NCBI RefSeq assembly: GCF_000255115.2
Contig: NC_018068.1
Coordinates: 1,054,001 to 1,118,000, forward strand
DNA from: Desulfosporosinus acidiphilus SJ4
GTDB lineage: Bacteria; Bacillota; Desulfitobacteriia; Desulfitobacteriales; Desulfitobacteriaceae
Direction of reading: 5' to 3'
Length of the DNA: 64,000 bases
Shown: positions 40,741 through 48,877 of the stretch, piece by piece
Numbering within the stretch: the stretch's first letter is position 1
How the letters are laid out: each line of letters opens with the position of its first letter
Position numbers and translations under genes: made by a program
The notes under the pieces: generated by a model
Databases searched by the model: none
What the model saw: the letters and a program-made list of their open reading frames with translations, nothing else
What the model was told of the DNA's origin: nothing

Positions 40741-42246
40741 GTGGCATATTTAATGGGGATAGATGTTGGAACTTCCTGTGTGAAAGTTATTCTTGCGCAA
40801 GATAGTGGCAAGATAGTTGTATCAACTAATATCGAATATCCGCTGCTGCAACCCAGAGAAGGGTGGGCAGAACAGGATCCCCAGCAATGGTGGCTGGCGA
40901 CCGTGTCGGCAATTAAGAAAATTCTAAGCACGAGCGGGATTGATGGCAATGAGATTAAAGCAATCGGCCTTTCCGGGCAAATGCACGGGGCTGTCCTCTT
41001 GGATGAAAATTACCAAGTCTTGCGACCGGCAATACTTTGGTGCGATCAGAGAACAGGCGCTGAATGCGATTGGATAAACGAGATGATCGGTGCTGAAAAA
41101 CTTGTTGCTTGGACCGGTAATCATGCTCTGCCCGGATTCACGGCACCAAAGCTTCTTTGGTTGCGAAAACATGAGCCGGAAATTTATTCGCGTGTCAGAC
41201 ATGTACTTTTGCCCAAAGATTATATCCGTTATTGTTTAACGGGAGAATTGGCCACCGAGGTTTCGGACGCATCCGGTACACTTCTCTTAGATGTTTCCAA
41301 GCGAGACTGGTCAAAGCAAATGCTTAGCGCCTTAGAGCTGTCAGAGGATTGGTTTCCCCGTGTCGTTGAATCTGCAGTAATCAGCGGGCAGGTCTGCAAG
41401 TCGGCTGCTTTAGCAACATCTTTGCGAGAAGGAACACCCGTTGCAGGGGGTGGCGGAGACCAAGCGGCCGGCGCCGTTGGTTCAGGAATTGTGGAAGAAG
41501 GCTTATTTTCCGTTGCCTTGGGGACTTCAGGAGTGGTGTTTGCAGCGACGAATCAATTAACTGTCAATAGTGATAGTAGTTTACATGCCTTCTGCCATGC
41601 AGTTCCTGATAAATGGCATCTAATGGGGGTTATGCTTTCCGCGGGAGCTTCGTTACAATGGTTCCGGAACAAACTGGCACCAGGGGATTCTTACGATGTA
41701 TTAACGGAAAAAGCGGCTGAGGTAAAACCTGGTGGAGAAGGCCTCTTATTTTTACCGTATCTCATGGGAGAAAGGACACCTTATCCTGACCCGTCAGCTC
41801 GAGGGGCGTTTATTGGCTTGAATCTCCGTCATCACAAGGGTCATCTGGCACGTGCCGTGTTGGAAGGGGTTTCCTTTGGACTGCGTGATTCATTGGAGCT
41901 AATACGAAGTTCAGGAATAACAGCCCAAGAGGTTCGTGTATCCGGTGGAGGGGCACAAAGTTCTTTATGGAGGCAAATCCTTGCTGACGTTTTTAATATA
42001 CCTGTAACGGTAGTTAATAGCAGTGAAGGGCCTGCATTCGGGGCATTACTCTTAGCTGGTACGGGTGTAGGAATTTATTCTTCTGTAGAGGAGGCGTGCC
42101 GAACGACAATTAAGGTCGTTAATAAGTGTGAGCCGATTGCTTCCAACGTAACAGTATATGAACAAATGTATGATATTTATAATTCTCTCTATCTTAGATT
42201 AAGGGATACAATGCACGGCTTAACAGAATTAGCAAATTGTCCTTGA
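40741..42246 (+). CDS. xylB: Xylulokinase
   Basis: 501 residues of FGGY kinase. It contains MGIDVGTSCVKVIL (phosphate 1), the sugar-binding GLSGQMHGAVLLDE and ILWCDQRTGAECDWI, DASGTLLLDVSKRDWS, GGGGDQAAGAVGSGI, FLPYLMGERTPYPDPSARG and VSGGGAQSSLWRQILADVF. It phosphorylates D-xylulose to xylulose 5-phosphate for the pentose phosphate pathway. GAGGTGAG precedes the GTG start, four bases after the xylR stop. Confidence 0.93.
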   Translation: MAYLMGIDVGTSCVKVILAQDSGKIVVSTNIEYPLLQPREGWAEQDPQQWWLATVSAIKKILSTSGIDGNEIKAIGLSGQMHGAVLLDENYQVLRPAILWCDQRTGAECDWINEMIGAEKLVAWTGNHALPGFTAPKLLWLRKHEPEIYSRVRHVLLPKDYIRYCLTGELATEVSDASGTLLLDVSKRDWSKQMLSALELSEDWFPRVVESAVISGQVCKSAALATSLREGTPVAGGGGDQAAGAVGSGIVEEGLFSVALGTSGVVFAATNQLTVNSDSSLHAFCHAVPDKWHLMGVMLSAGASLQWFRNKLAPGDSYDVLTEKAAEVKPGGEGLLFLPYLMGERTPYPDPSARGAFIGLNLRHHKGHLARAVLEGVSFGLRDSLELIRSSGITAQEVRVSGGGAQSSLWRQILADVFNIPVTVVNSSEGPAFGALLLAGTGVGIYSSVEEACRTTIKVVNKCEPIASNVTVYEQMYDIYNSLYLRLRDTMHGLTELANCP

Positions 42247-42252
42247 GATACG

Positions 42253-42268
42253 AAGGAATTTAGGAACT
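42253..42268 (+). repeat. 16-bp direct repeat, left copy
   Basis: AAGGAATTTAGGAACT, identical to 42773-42788. The pair brackets the 504-base block holding the decayed galK. Confidence 0.75.
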
Positions 42269-42400
42269 GCTAAATCGCAGCTAGACTATAAAAAATGATC
42301 GTCTAGGTGAGCGGGACTATCACTAACCAGGTAGGTTATCTTCAAGTAGAGTTTGTCAAAGACTGAAGCTTTCAGTCGCGGTGAGAGATTTAGTGATGAT

Positions 42401-42434
42401 AAAGGCTTGACGGATGGAAAATCGTCAAGCCTTT
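42401..42434. terminator. Hairpin, probable terminator downstream of xylB
   Basis: A perfect 12-bp stem, AAAGGCTTGACG with CGTCAAGCCTTT, with a 10-base loop. The T-run is short (CCTTTC), so efficiency is uncertain. Confidence 0.5.
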
Positions 42435-42455
42435 CAAAGTATAAAGTATATCCAA

Positions 42456-42771
42456 TTCTCAGCGGGTATGTTCTGCCAGTCGCTTTACCTATGAGATCTG
42501 GGCAGCGGTACGAAACAGTCAAGGCGGTAAGTTTTGGCGTTTCCATATGTTTTCCAAGTAAGATTTGAGTTTAAGCCGATAGGAGTCGGGTTGTCTTCCT
42601 CAGCCTCTATTGTAATGGTAAGGGTCGTTGCAGTAAACTATAATGAGGGATTCGAATATTTTTTTGGGGAGTTGACACGTTTGGCGCAGCGGGAGAAAAA
42701 TGAATTTGTTGACGTCAACGTGGCATCATAGATCAGTTTGTTTCAAGCAAAGCCTTAGAAGCGGGGCGCCT
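42456..42771 (+). pseudogene. galK: Decayed galactokinase fragment
   Basis: One frame reads SGYVLPVAL at about 42461-42487, matching GGYVLPAAL of intact GalK. Another frame then reads PIGVGLSSSASIVMV and LAQREKNEFVDVNVAS to a stop at 42729-42731. After a +1 shift GIIDQFVSSKALEAG follows, matching GAGLSSSASIEM, LSQRAENQFVGVN and GIMDQFAS of the intact galK at 46491. At least two frameshifts and an internal loss are needed, and about 60% of the gene is missing. Confidence 0.75.
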
Positions 42772-42772
42772 T

Positions 42773-42788
42773 AAGGAATTTAGGAACT
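42773..42788 (+). repeat. 16-bp direct repeat, right copy
   Basis: Identical to 42253-42268. It ends 20 bases before the galE ATG and just precedes its ribosome site. Confidence 0.75.
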
Positions 42789-42807
42789 ATGAAGGAGGCC
42801 ATAGAGA

Positions 42808-43794
42808 ATGGCAATATTGGTAACTGGCGGAGCAGGCTATATCGGAAGCCATACTGTTGTTGAATTTTTGGCAAAAGGTGAAGAGGTTATTGTTCTCGAT
42901 AATCTTCAGAAGGGACATCGTGAGGCTGTCAAGAGCGGGATGTTTTATGAAGGGGATATTCGGGATGATCAACTCCTCACTAAGGTGTTTTCCGAACATA
43001 ACGTTGAAGCTGTGATCCACTTTGCGGCCGATTCTTTAGTAGGGGAAAGTGTGGAAAATCCCCTAAAGTATTATGATAACAATGTTATTACTGCTCAAAA
43101 TCTTTTGGCGGGAATGGTGAAACACGGAGTTAAGAATATTGTCTTTTCTTCTACTGCGGCTACTTACGGAGAGCCGGAATCTATTCCTATTAGGGAAACG
43201 GATCGTAAAGAACCCACTAATCCCTATGGTGAGACAAAATTAGCCATTGAAAAGATGTTAAAATGGTGTGATCACGCCTATGGGCTTAAGCATGTCGCGT
43301 TAAGATATTTTAATGCGGCCGGTGCTCATATCGACGGACAGATTGGAGAAGATCATCAACCGGAAAGTCATTTAATCCCTATTATTTTACAAGTGGCCTT
43401 GGGGCAGCGAGAACAACTGGCTGTTTTTGGAGATGATTATCCCACGGTCGATGGAACCTGTGTCCGTGACTATATTCATGTTACCGATTTAGCCAATGCT
43501 CATTGGTTAGCTCTGCAAAAACTCAGAAGCACAGGGGAGAGCGCTGTATATAATTTAGGCAATGGGGAGGGCTTTTCCGTAAAACAGGTGGTGGAGAAAG
43601 CCCGGGAAGTAACGGGCCATCCAATTCCGGTAAAAATTGCTCCGCGTCGAGCGGGAGATCCCGCTGTACTTATTGCTTCTTCGGAAAGGGCTCAGCGAGA
43701 GTTGGGCTGGAAGCCGCAATATAACGGCCTGGGACAGATCATTCAAACTGCTTGGAATTGGCATAGCAATCATCCTAAGGGGTATGCAAAATGA
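42808..43794 (+). CDS. galE: UDP-glucose 4-epimerase
   Basis: 328 residues of extended SDR. The NAD-binding loop is VTGGAGYIGSHTV at the N-terminus, with FAADSLVGESV, catalytic serine in SSTAATYGEP, YxxxK at NPYGETKLAIEKML, and RYFNAAGAHIDGQIGEDH. The C-terminus, GLGQIIQTAWNWHSNHPKGY, is complete. It interconverts UDP-galactose and UDP-glucose in the Leloir pathway. GAAGGAGG precedes the ATG. It lies apart from galT and galK, with a degDV-type gene between, and follows the galK relic. Confidence 0.93.
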   Translation: MAILVTGGAGYIGSHTVVEFLAKGEEVIVLDNLQKGHREAVKSGMFYEGDIRDDQLLTKVFSEHNVEAVIHFAADSLVGESVENPLKYYDNNVITAQNLLAGMVKHGVKNIVFSSTAATYGEPESIPIRETDRKEPTNPYGETKLAIEKMLKWCDHAYGLKHVALRYFNAAGAHIDGQIGEDHQPESHLIPIILQVALGQREQLAVFGDDYPTVDGTCVRDYIHVTDLANAHWLALQKLRSTGESAVYNLGNGEGFSVKQVVEKAREVTGHPIPVKIAPRRAGDPAVLIASSERAQRELGWKPQYNGLGQIIQTAWNWHSNHPKGYAK

Positions 43795-43855
43795 AGTTGA
43801 AAAGCTTGCCATGCTGCAAAGGAAGCAGCTTTAGATGGGAATAAATTAGAACAAT

Positions 43856-43898
43856 AATAGGGCAGCAACAAATGAATTCTGTTGTTGTCCTATTTATA
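43856..43898. terminator. Terminator after galE
   Basis: AATAGGGCAGCAACA pairs with TGTTGTTGTCCTATT (one G-U type mismatch) around a 9-base loop. The rest of the 43795-44108 gap shows no gene. Confidence 0.75.
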
Positions 43899-44108
43899 GT
43901 TTCGAACCTTGACGATCTCTCTATAATCAGTGACTACCTGTGACCTTGGCAAGAACATAAAGTACAATGCCTATTCAGGGCAGTAGATACTATTTAAGAA
44001 GGATTTATTAAATAATCAGATAAAACACATATCATGTTGAAGGAGAATAGCGACGATAAGGCGAATTAAATGATATCTTTAAAGAAATAAACAGACGGGG
44101 GATTTGGA

Positions 44109-44951
44109 ATGAAAAGGATCGCACTGGTAACTGACAGTACGGCCGACCTAACAGAAGAAATAAAGAAGGAGTTCGACATTCATGTCATTCCTTTGAAAGT
44201 TAGCTTTGGCAAGGAAGAGTTTTCTGACGAGGAACTTTCGAGCGAAGAATTTTACCGGCGCTTAAGCATTGAGAAGGAACTTCCTAAAACATCTCAGCCT
44301 TCACCTGAAATGTTTGGACGATTGTACAGTAAGTTACTTGAAGAATATCAAGAGATTATTTCCATTCATCTCTCTTCCGCCTTAAGTGGAACCTATAATG
44401 CGGCGAATTTAGCCAAGGAAAAGTTTAAAGAAAAGATCCATCTTGTAGACTCTAAAACCATAAGTTTAGGTATGGGTTTGTTGATGATCGAAGCTGCACG
44501 CAATATAAAAGATGGATATGATAGTGCTTGGATCTTGAAAAATCTGGCCAAAGCCAGGAAGAACATCGAAACTTTGTTTACCTTAAATACCTTAGAATAC
44601 CTGCAAAAAGGCGGAAGAATCGGCAGAGTTCAAGGTTTTGTGGGATCCCTTTTAAACCTTAAACCTGTAATTCGAGTGGGTGATGATGGTGTTTACCATA
44701 CTTATGCAAAGGCTCATAGTCAGAAGAAGTCTCTTGAATGTGTTGTCCAAGCTTTTCAGGATTTAGCAAAGGGCCGCAAACAAATCCGACTGGCTGTTGC
44801 TCACGGAGCGGCAGAACAAGCCGGTCATTATCTTCAAGAGGCTTTAGAAAATGTTTGTCAAATCCAAACAACTGTTTTTACACAGGTTGGAGCTGTTATC
44901 GGTGTTCACACGGGTCCAGGAACGGTAGGGGCCGCAATTCAGTTTGAATGA
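44109..44951 (+). CDS. DegV-family fatty-acid-binding protein
   Basis: 280 residues. Family signature VTDSTADLTEE at the N-terminus, then KTSQPSPEMF, HLSSALSGTYNAA, VDSKTISLGMGLL, LNTLEYLQKGGRIG and GAVIGVHTGPGTVGAA. DegV/FakB proteins bind a fatty acid and present it to the kinase FakA. FakA is not adjacent, which is common for extra paralogues. GGGGG precedes the ATG. It is monocistronic, unrelated to the flanking gal genes. Confidence 0.88.
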   Translation: MKRIALVTDSTADLTEEIKKEFDIHVIPLKVSFGKEEFSDEELSSEEFYRRLSIEKELPKTSQPSPEMFGRLYSKLLEEYQEIISIHLSSALSGTYNAANLAKEKFKEKIHLVDSKTISLGMGLLMIEAARNIKDGYDSAWILKNLAKARKNIETLFTLNTLEYLQKGGRIGRVQGFVGSLLNLKPVIRVGDDGVYHTYAKAHSQKKSLECVVQAFQDLAKGRKQIRLAVAHGAAEQAGHYLQEALENVCQIQTTVFTQVGAVIGVHTGPGTVGAAIQFE

Positions 44952-45046
44952 AAACTTTGTGTCCTTGAAATTAAGCCCAAGGGGGTTTCTTGTATTATCA
45001 GAAAGTATAACCTTTGGTTGTATACTGCAAGAAGAGCTAATTCGTG

Positions 45047-45063
45047 CGAAGACAGTGTCTTCG
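45047..45063. repeat. Short perfect inverted repeat
   Basis: CGAAGACA-G-TGTCTTCG lies in the gap after the DegV gene. It is too tight a loop for a stable RNA hairpin, so a protein-binding site is more likely. Confidence 0.4.
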
Positions 45064-45210
45064 AGCGCCAGCTAAGTTTTCTTCAGAAACGAATTGGAAA
45101 ATATTACAAGGGTGATAATCAGGAATCTTTAAGTATAAGCTAACCTTAGAAGGTCACTAAGGCCTTGAGGTGATAAAGGCGAATCGTAGAGATCTGAAGG
45201 GTGAGTGAGT

Positions 45211-45381
45211 ATGGGGTATCTAACGTTACTAATTGCTATGGTGATTGTCTTAGTCTCTGGCTACTTGTTAGGGCATCATCGCCGCCAATCTGAAAGGAAA
45301 CTGAAATCAAACAAAGTATCAAACAAAGTTTATCCTTTAGCAAGCGCAAAAAGGCAGACCAAATTACACAGGGTTAAGTAG
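45211..45381 (+). CDS. Small single-pass membrane protein, 56 aa
   Basis: 56 residues from ATG 45211 after AAGGGTGAG. The first ~21 residues form one hydrophobic helix (YLTLLIAMVIVLVSGYLLG), then a strongly basic tail (HHRRQSERKLKSNK...KRQTKLHRVK). The positive-inside rule puts the tail in the cytoplasm. I do not recognise the family; it could be a small membrane-associated regulator. It is too short for default gene finders, and the ribosome site is only moderate. Confidence 0.45.
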   Translation: MGYLTLLIAMVIVLVSGYLLGHHRRQSERKLKSNKVSNKVYPLASAKRQTKLHRVK

Positions 45382-45443
45382 TTGGGCAGATAAGATACGG
45401 AGCAATAAAAAACCATTGCCAAAAAGGCTGCAAATATATTATG

Positions 45444-45496
45444 ATGGAGATAATAAAGTTAATTAATTTAATTAACTTTATTATCTCCATTTTTTA
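45444..45496 (+). promoter_or_regulatory. Perfect 47-bp palindrome with T-run just before galT
   Basis: A 23-base arm (45444-45466), single T, then the exact reverse complement (45468-45490), ending in TTTTTT before the galT ribosome site AGGAGGG. Near the centre it contains AAAGTTAATT and its mirror AATTAACTTT, like the half-sites near 50180. It can act as an operator DNA, as a terminator/attenuator hairpin, or both. Confidence 0.75.
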
Positions 45497-45509
45497 GGAG
45501 GGAATATTA

Positions 45510-46498
45510 TGACAGAATTACGTTATAACCCGTTACTTGGGGATTGGACGATGGTGGCTGCACATCGACAGAATCGCCCGAACATGCCAAAGGATGGGTG
45601 TCCGTTTTGTCCGGGTTCCGGAAAAGTTCCCGATCATTATGATGTTCTTAAATATGATAATGATTTTCCTGCCTTAATGACAGACCCGCCTGAAGCTGAT
45701 TCAGTTGGGTCTGTCTTGTATAAAACTAAACAAGCTTATGGAAAATGTGAAGTCATTCTTTACTCGTCGGATCATACCGTCACTCTTCCGCAACTTTCAG
45801 TTGATCATCTGGAGAAGTTGATTGATCTGTGGACAGAACGGTTTATAGCATTGAGCCGGGAACCAAAACATGAGTACATTATGATTTTCGAGAATCGAGG
45901 GCAAGAGTGTGGTGTCACAATGCCCCATCCGCACGGTCAGATATATGCCTATTCTTGGATTCCTCTCAAAATTCGAACAGAACTGGAAAATTGCCAAACA
46001 TATTATGACTCGCACGGGTCGTGCTTGTTTTGCGATATGAATAAGGAAGAAGCAGACTTTCAACAGCGAGTGATTTATGAAAATCAGCATTTCATAGCCT
46101 ATATCCCATTTTTTACAGATTATCCCTATGGGTTGTTCATTGTAAGTAAAAACCACAAGACAGCCTTGACTGATTTTACTCAGCAAGAGAAACGAAGCTT
46201 GGCTGAAATGCTTAAGAACATGACTGGAGCCATGGACACCTTGTTTAATAGGTTATTTCCCTACATGATGGTGATCCATCAGCGTCCGGTGCATGGAGAA
46301 GCTGCAGAAGATTCCTATCATTTTCATATTGAATTTTATACACCCCTGCGAGATGCAGGAAAAATTAAGTATTATGCTTCTTCAGAAATGGGTGCTTGGG
46401 CTGCTTTAAACCCTCAGGCCGTGGAAGAGACATCAGAACAACTGCGCAAAGCATTTCAAGATTATCTGAAAAAGAAGGGCGGTCTAATGAATGCCTAG
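45510..46498 (+). CDS. galT: Galactose-1-phosphate uridylyltransferase, class I
   Basis: 329 residues. It has the HIT-type active site TMPHPHGQIYAY (catalytic HxHxQ), a zinc-type CPFCPGSGKVPDH near the N-terminus, IFENRGQECG, and the second-domain CLFCDMNKEE and YHFHIEFYTP. It exchanges UMP between UDP-glucose and galactose 1-phosphate. AGGAGGG lies eight bases upstream of the ATG. It overlaps galK by eight bases, so the two are coupled. Expression must pass through the 47-bp palindrome/T-run directly upstream. Confidence 0.93.
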
Positions 46499-47669
46499 AT
46501 TGAGCATACTTCGAGAGCAGTTTAAAAAAGTCTTTAACTCCAGTGCGGAAGAGATTCGAATCTTCTTTGCCCCAGGCCGGGTAAATTTGATCGGGGAGCA
46601 TACGGATTTCACAGGAGGTTATGTGCTGCCTGCCGCTCTATCCTATGGAACCTGGGCGGCTGTCCGTCTTCGCAAGGATGGGAAGTTTTGTCTTACCTCG
46701 ACGAGCTTTGACGAGAAGGTAGAATTCGACACGGATCGGATGGATCACCAACAAGAAGAGGTATGGGCCAATTATCCTAAAGGAGTTATTCGAGAATTTG
46801 ATAAATTTGGCTTCCGCTTGTCGGGGTGCGATATGCTGTTTGATGGCAACATTCCCAAGGGTGCCGGGCTGTCTTCCTCGGCTTCCATTGAAATGGTGAC
46901 TGCTATTGCAATTAAGGAACTTGAAACACTGGACTTATCACGTTTAAAATTAATTCAGCTTTCCCAGCGTGCGGAAAATCAATTTGTTGGGGTTAATTGT
47001 GGAATTATGGATCAATTTGCCTCCGGAATGGGGAAAGCTGGGCATGCCTTGCTTTTGAAATGTGATTCCTTGGCTTTCCGTAATGTACCCTTGTATTTAG
47101 GCGATTATCAATTGGTTCTTACTAACTCGAATAAACCGCGGAGCTTGACTCAATCAAAGTACAATCAAAGACGGCAAGAATGCGAAGCAGGGGAAAAAGC
47201 TATTTTAAAGTACCTTCCTTCAGTTTCTTGTTTAGGGGATGTTACCCTTGAACAATGGGAATCTGTTCCTAAAAAAGGCTTTTCTCCGGAGGCATACAAA
47301 CGTTTAGATCATGTGGTGCATGAAAATGCTCGGGTATTGGCCTCGACGATTGCTTTAGAAGCCGGGGATATTGAGACTTTCGGTAAATATATGGTAAAAT
47401 CACACGAATCCTTACGGGATCTCTTTGAGGTGACAGGTCCGGAACTCGACACACTCTTTGAAGAGTCGCGTCAAACATTGGGTTGCCTTGGTACAAGAAT
47501 GACAGGTGCTGGTTTCGGCGGTTGTACAGTGAGTCTTGTTCATAAAGAGGCTATTGCGGACTTCGAAGCTCAGGTGACTAGGGGATATCAGGCCAAGACA
47601 GGCTTGACACCAACTTTTTATAGTGGTGAAATTGGGGATGGAGTACATGAGATATTAGCCGCAATTTGA
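46491..47669 (+). CDS. galK: Galactokinase
   Basis: 392 residues of GHMP kinase. It has the galactokinase signature GRVNLIGEHTDFTGGYVLPAAL, the phosphate loop PKGAGLSSSASIEM, AENQFVGVNCGIMDQFAS and MTGAGFGGCTVSLV near the C-terminus. It phosphorylates alpha-D-galactose at C1. It overlaps galT. Immediately after its stop lies a short galE tail relic. A second, decayed galK copy lies upstream of galE. Confidence 0.93.
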   Translation: MPRLSILREQFKKVFNSSAEEIRIFFAPGRVNLIGEHTDFTGGYVLPAALSYGTWAAVRLRKDGKFCLTSTSFDEKVEFDTDRMDHQQEEVWANYPKGVIREFDKFGFRLSGCDMLFDGNIPKGAGLSSSASIEMVTAIAIKELETLDLSRLKLIQLSQRAENQFVGVNCGIMDQFASGMGKAGHALLLKCDSLAFRNVPLYLGDYQLVLTNSNKPRSLTQSKYNQRRQECEAGEKAILKYLPSVSCLGDVTLEQWESVPKKGFSPEAYKRLDHVVHENARVLASTIALEAGDIETFGKYMVKSHESLRDLFEVTGPELDTLFEESRQTLGCLGTRMTGAGFGGCTVSLVHKEAIADFEAQVTRGYQAKTGLTPTFYSGEIGDGVHEILAAI

Positions 47670-47670
47670 T

Positions 47671-47739
47671 AGTTTGGAACAAATCATAGAGACAGCCTGG
47701 AAATGGCATCAGTCTCATCCGGAAGGGTTTGATAAATGA
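47671..47739 (+). pseudogene. galE: C-terminal relic of galE
   Basis: The frame reads SLEQIIETAWKWHQSHPEGF then DK and stop at 47737-47739. It aligns with the end of intact GalE, GLGQIIQTAWNWHSNHPKGY. There is no start codon. It begins two bases after the galK stop and ends by overlapping the ATG of the M24-like gene. Confidence 0.75.
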
Positions 47740-48839
47740 TGAATGCGAGAGAGAAAATCGAAAAAGTTAGAAATTTGCTCAGGGACAAAGGTTTAGACGG
47801 AGTCCTTCTCCGGAAACGTCGGAGTTTCTCCTGGCTAACGAACGGACGAGCTAATTATATTTTTACGACGTCAGAGTTAGGAGTTGCAGATCTCTTAATT
47901 TTTGAGGACAAGGTTTACTGTGTTACGACTAAAATGGAGTTTGCAAGGATACAGGAAGAGGAACTTTCTGATTTAGAAATAGTGTGGATCACGCCGGAGT
48001 GGTATGAGGGTCATCAAGCGGTTATTGACAACCTATGTCTAGGGAAAAAGATGGGAACGGATGTGTGTCCGGAAACAATTCCTCTTAGAGCGGGAATAGA
48101 CTTGAGCAAGGAATTAGCGGAGTTGACTTATGTCTTAAGTCTTGAAGAAATTGAGCGTTACAGATGGTTGTCGCAAAATGTTGCCAGGGCTCTAGAATTA
48201 ACCTGCCGACAGATCGAACCAGGAATGACTGAATTTGAGATTCAAGCACTTTTAACCACAAAAGTTGTGAGCCTGGGAATTCAACCGCAAGTACTTCTCG
48301 TGGCCACTGATCGTAGAATTTATAAATTTCGTCATCCTATCCCTACGGAGAAAAAGCTAGAGAATTATGCGATGCTTGTTCTTTGCGGAGAAAAAGGGGG
48401 GTTGGTTGCTAATGCAACTCGCTTTGTCCATTTCGGGCCAATCTCGCAAGAACTACAGCAGAATAAACGAAAATTGCTGGAGATTGATCTTGCCTTTAAT
48501 CTGGCTACTAGGCCGGGGGTCCCGATCAAGGATGTTTTTCGGCAAGGTATTGAAGTGTACAGAAAAATGGGTTATGAAGAGGACTGGCGTTCCCTTCACC
48601 AAGGCGGACCGACAGGGTATGCTTCACGGGAGTTTCTGGCTAATTTTGATTGCGAGGGCGTGGTTCAGAACCACCAGGCTTTTGCCTGGAACCCATCCCT
48701 TAAAGGTATTAAATCAGAAGATACTATTTTAGTTACGGAGAATGGGCCGGAGTTTTTAACGCATACAGGAGAATGGGAGTATATGAAGATAGAGAAAGAT
48801 GGGAAAATTCACCTCCGTCCAGATATCCTGATCCGATAA
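47736..48839 (+). CDS. Peptidase M24 (creatinase-fold) homologue, probably non-peptidase
   Basis: 367 residues. The N-terminal creatinase-like domain contains LLRDKGLDGVLLRKRRSFSWLTNGRANYIF. The C-terminal pita-bread domain contains IEPGMTEFEIQALL and a HQGGPTGYASREF segment with one conserved His. The metal ligands of Xaa-Pro peptidases (two Asp, His, two Glu) are largely replaced: the expected DxGxxxxxYxSDxTR region reads LCGEKGGLVANATRF. It is therefore probably catalytically altered. Position inside the gal gene block and 4-base overlap with the galE relic suggest a role in sugar metabolism or regulation. Function unknown. Confidence 0.7.
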   Translation: MMNAREKIEKVRNLLRDKGLDGVLLRKRRSFSWLTNGRANYIFTTSELGVADLLIFEDKVYCVTTKMEFARIQEEELSDLEIVWITPEWYEGHQAVIDNLCLGKKMGTDVCPETIPLRAGIDLSKELAELTYVLSLEEIERYRWLSQNVARALELTCRQIEPGMTEFEIQALLTTKVVSLGIQPQVLLVATDRRIYKFRHPIPTEKKLENYAMLVLCGEKGGLVANATRFVHFGPISQELQQNKRKLLEIDLAFNLATRPGVPIKDVFRQGIEVYRKMGYEEDWRSLHQGGPTGYASREFLANFDCEGVVQNHQAFAWNPSLKGIKSEDTILVTENGPEFLTHTGEWEYMKIEKDGKIHLRPDILIR

Positions 48840-48877
48840 ATTGGGTATTTATAATTGGCATAAAAGGGAGTGAAAGC

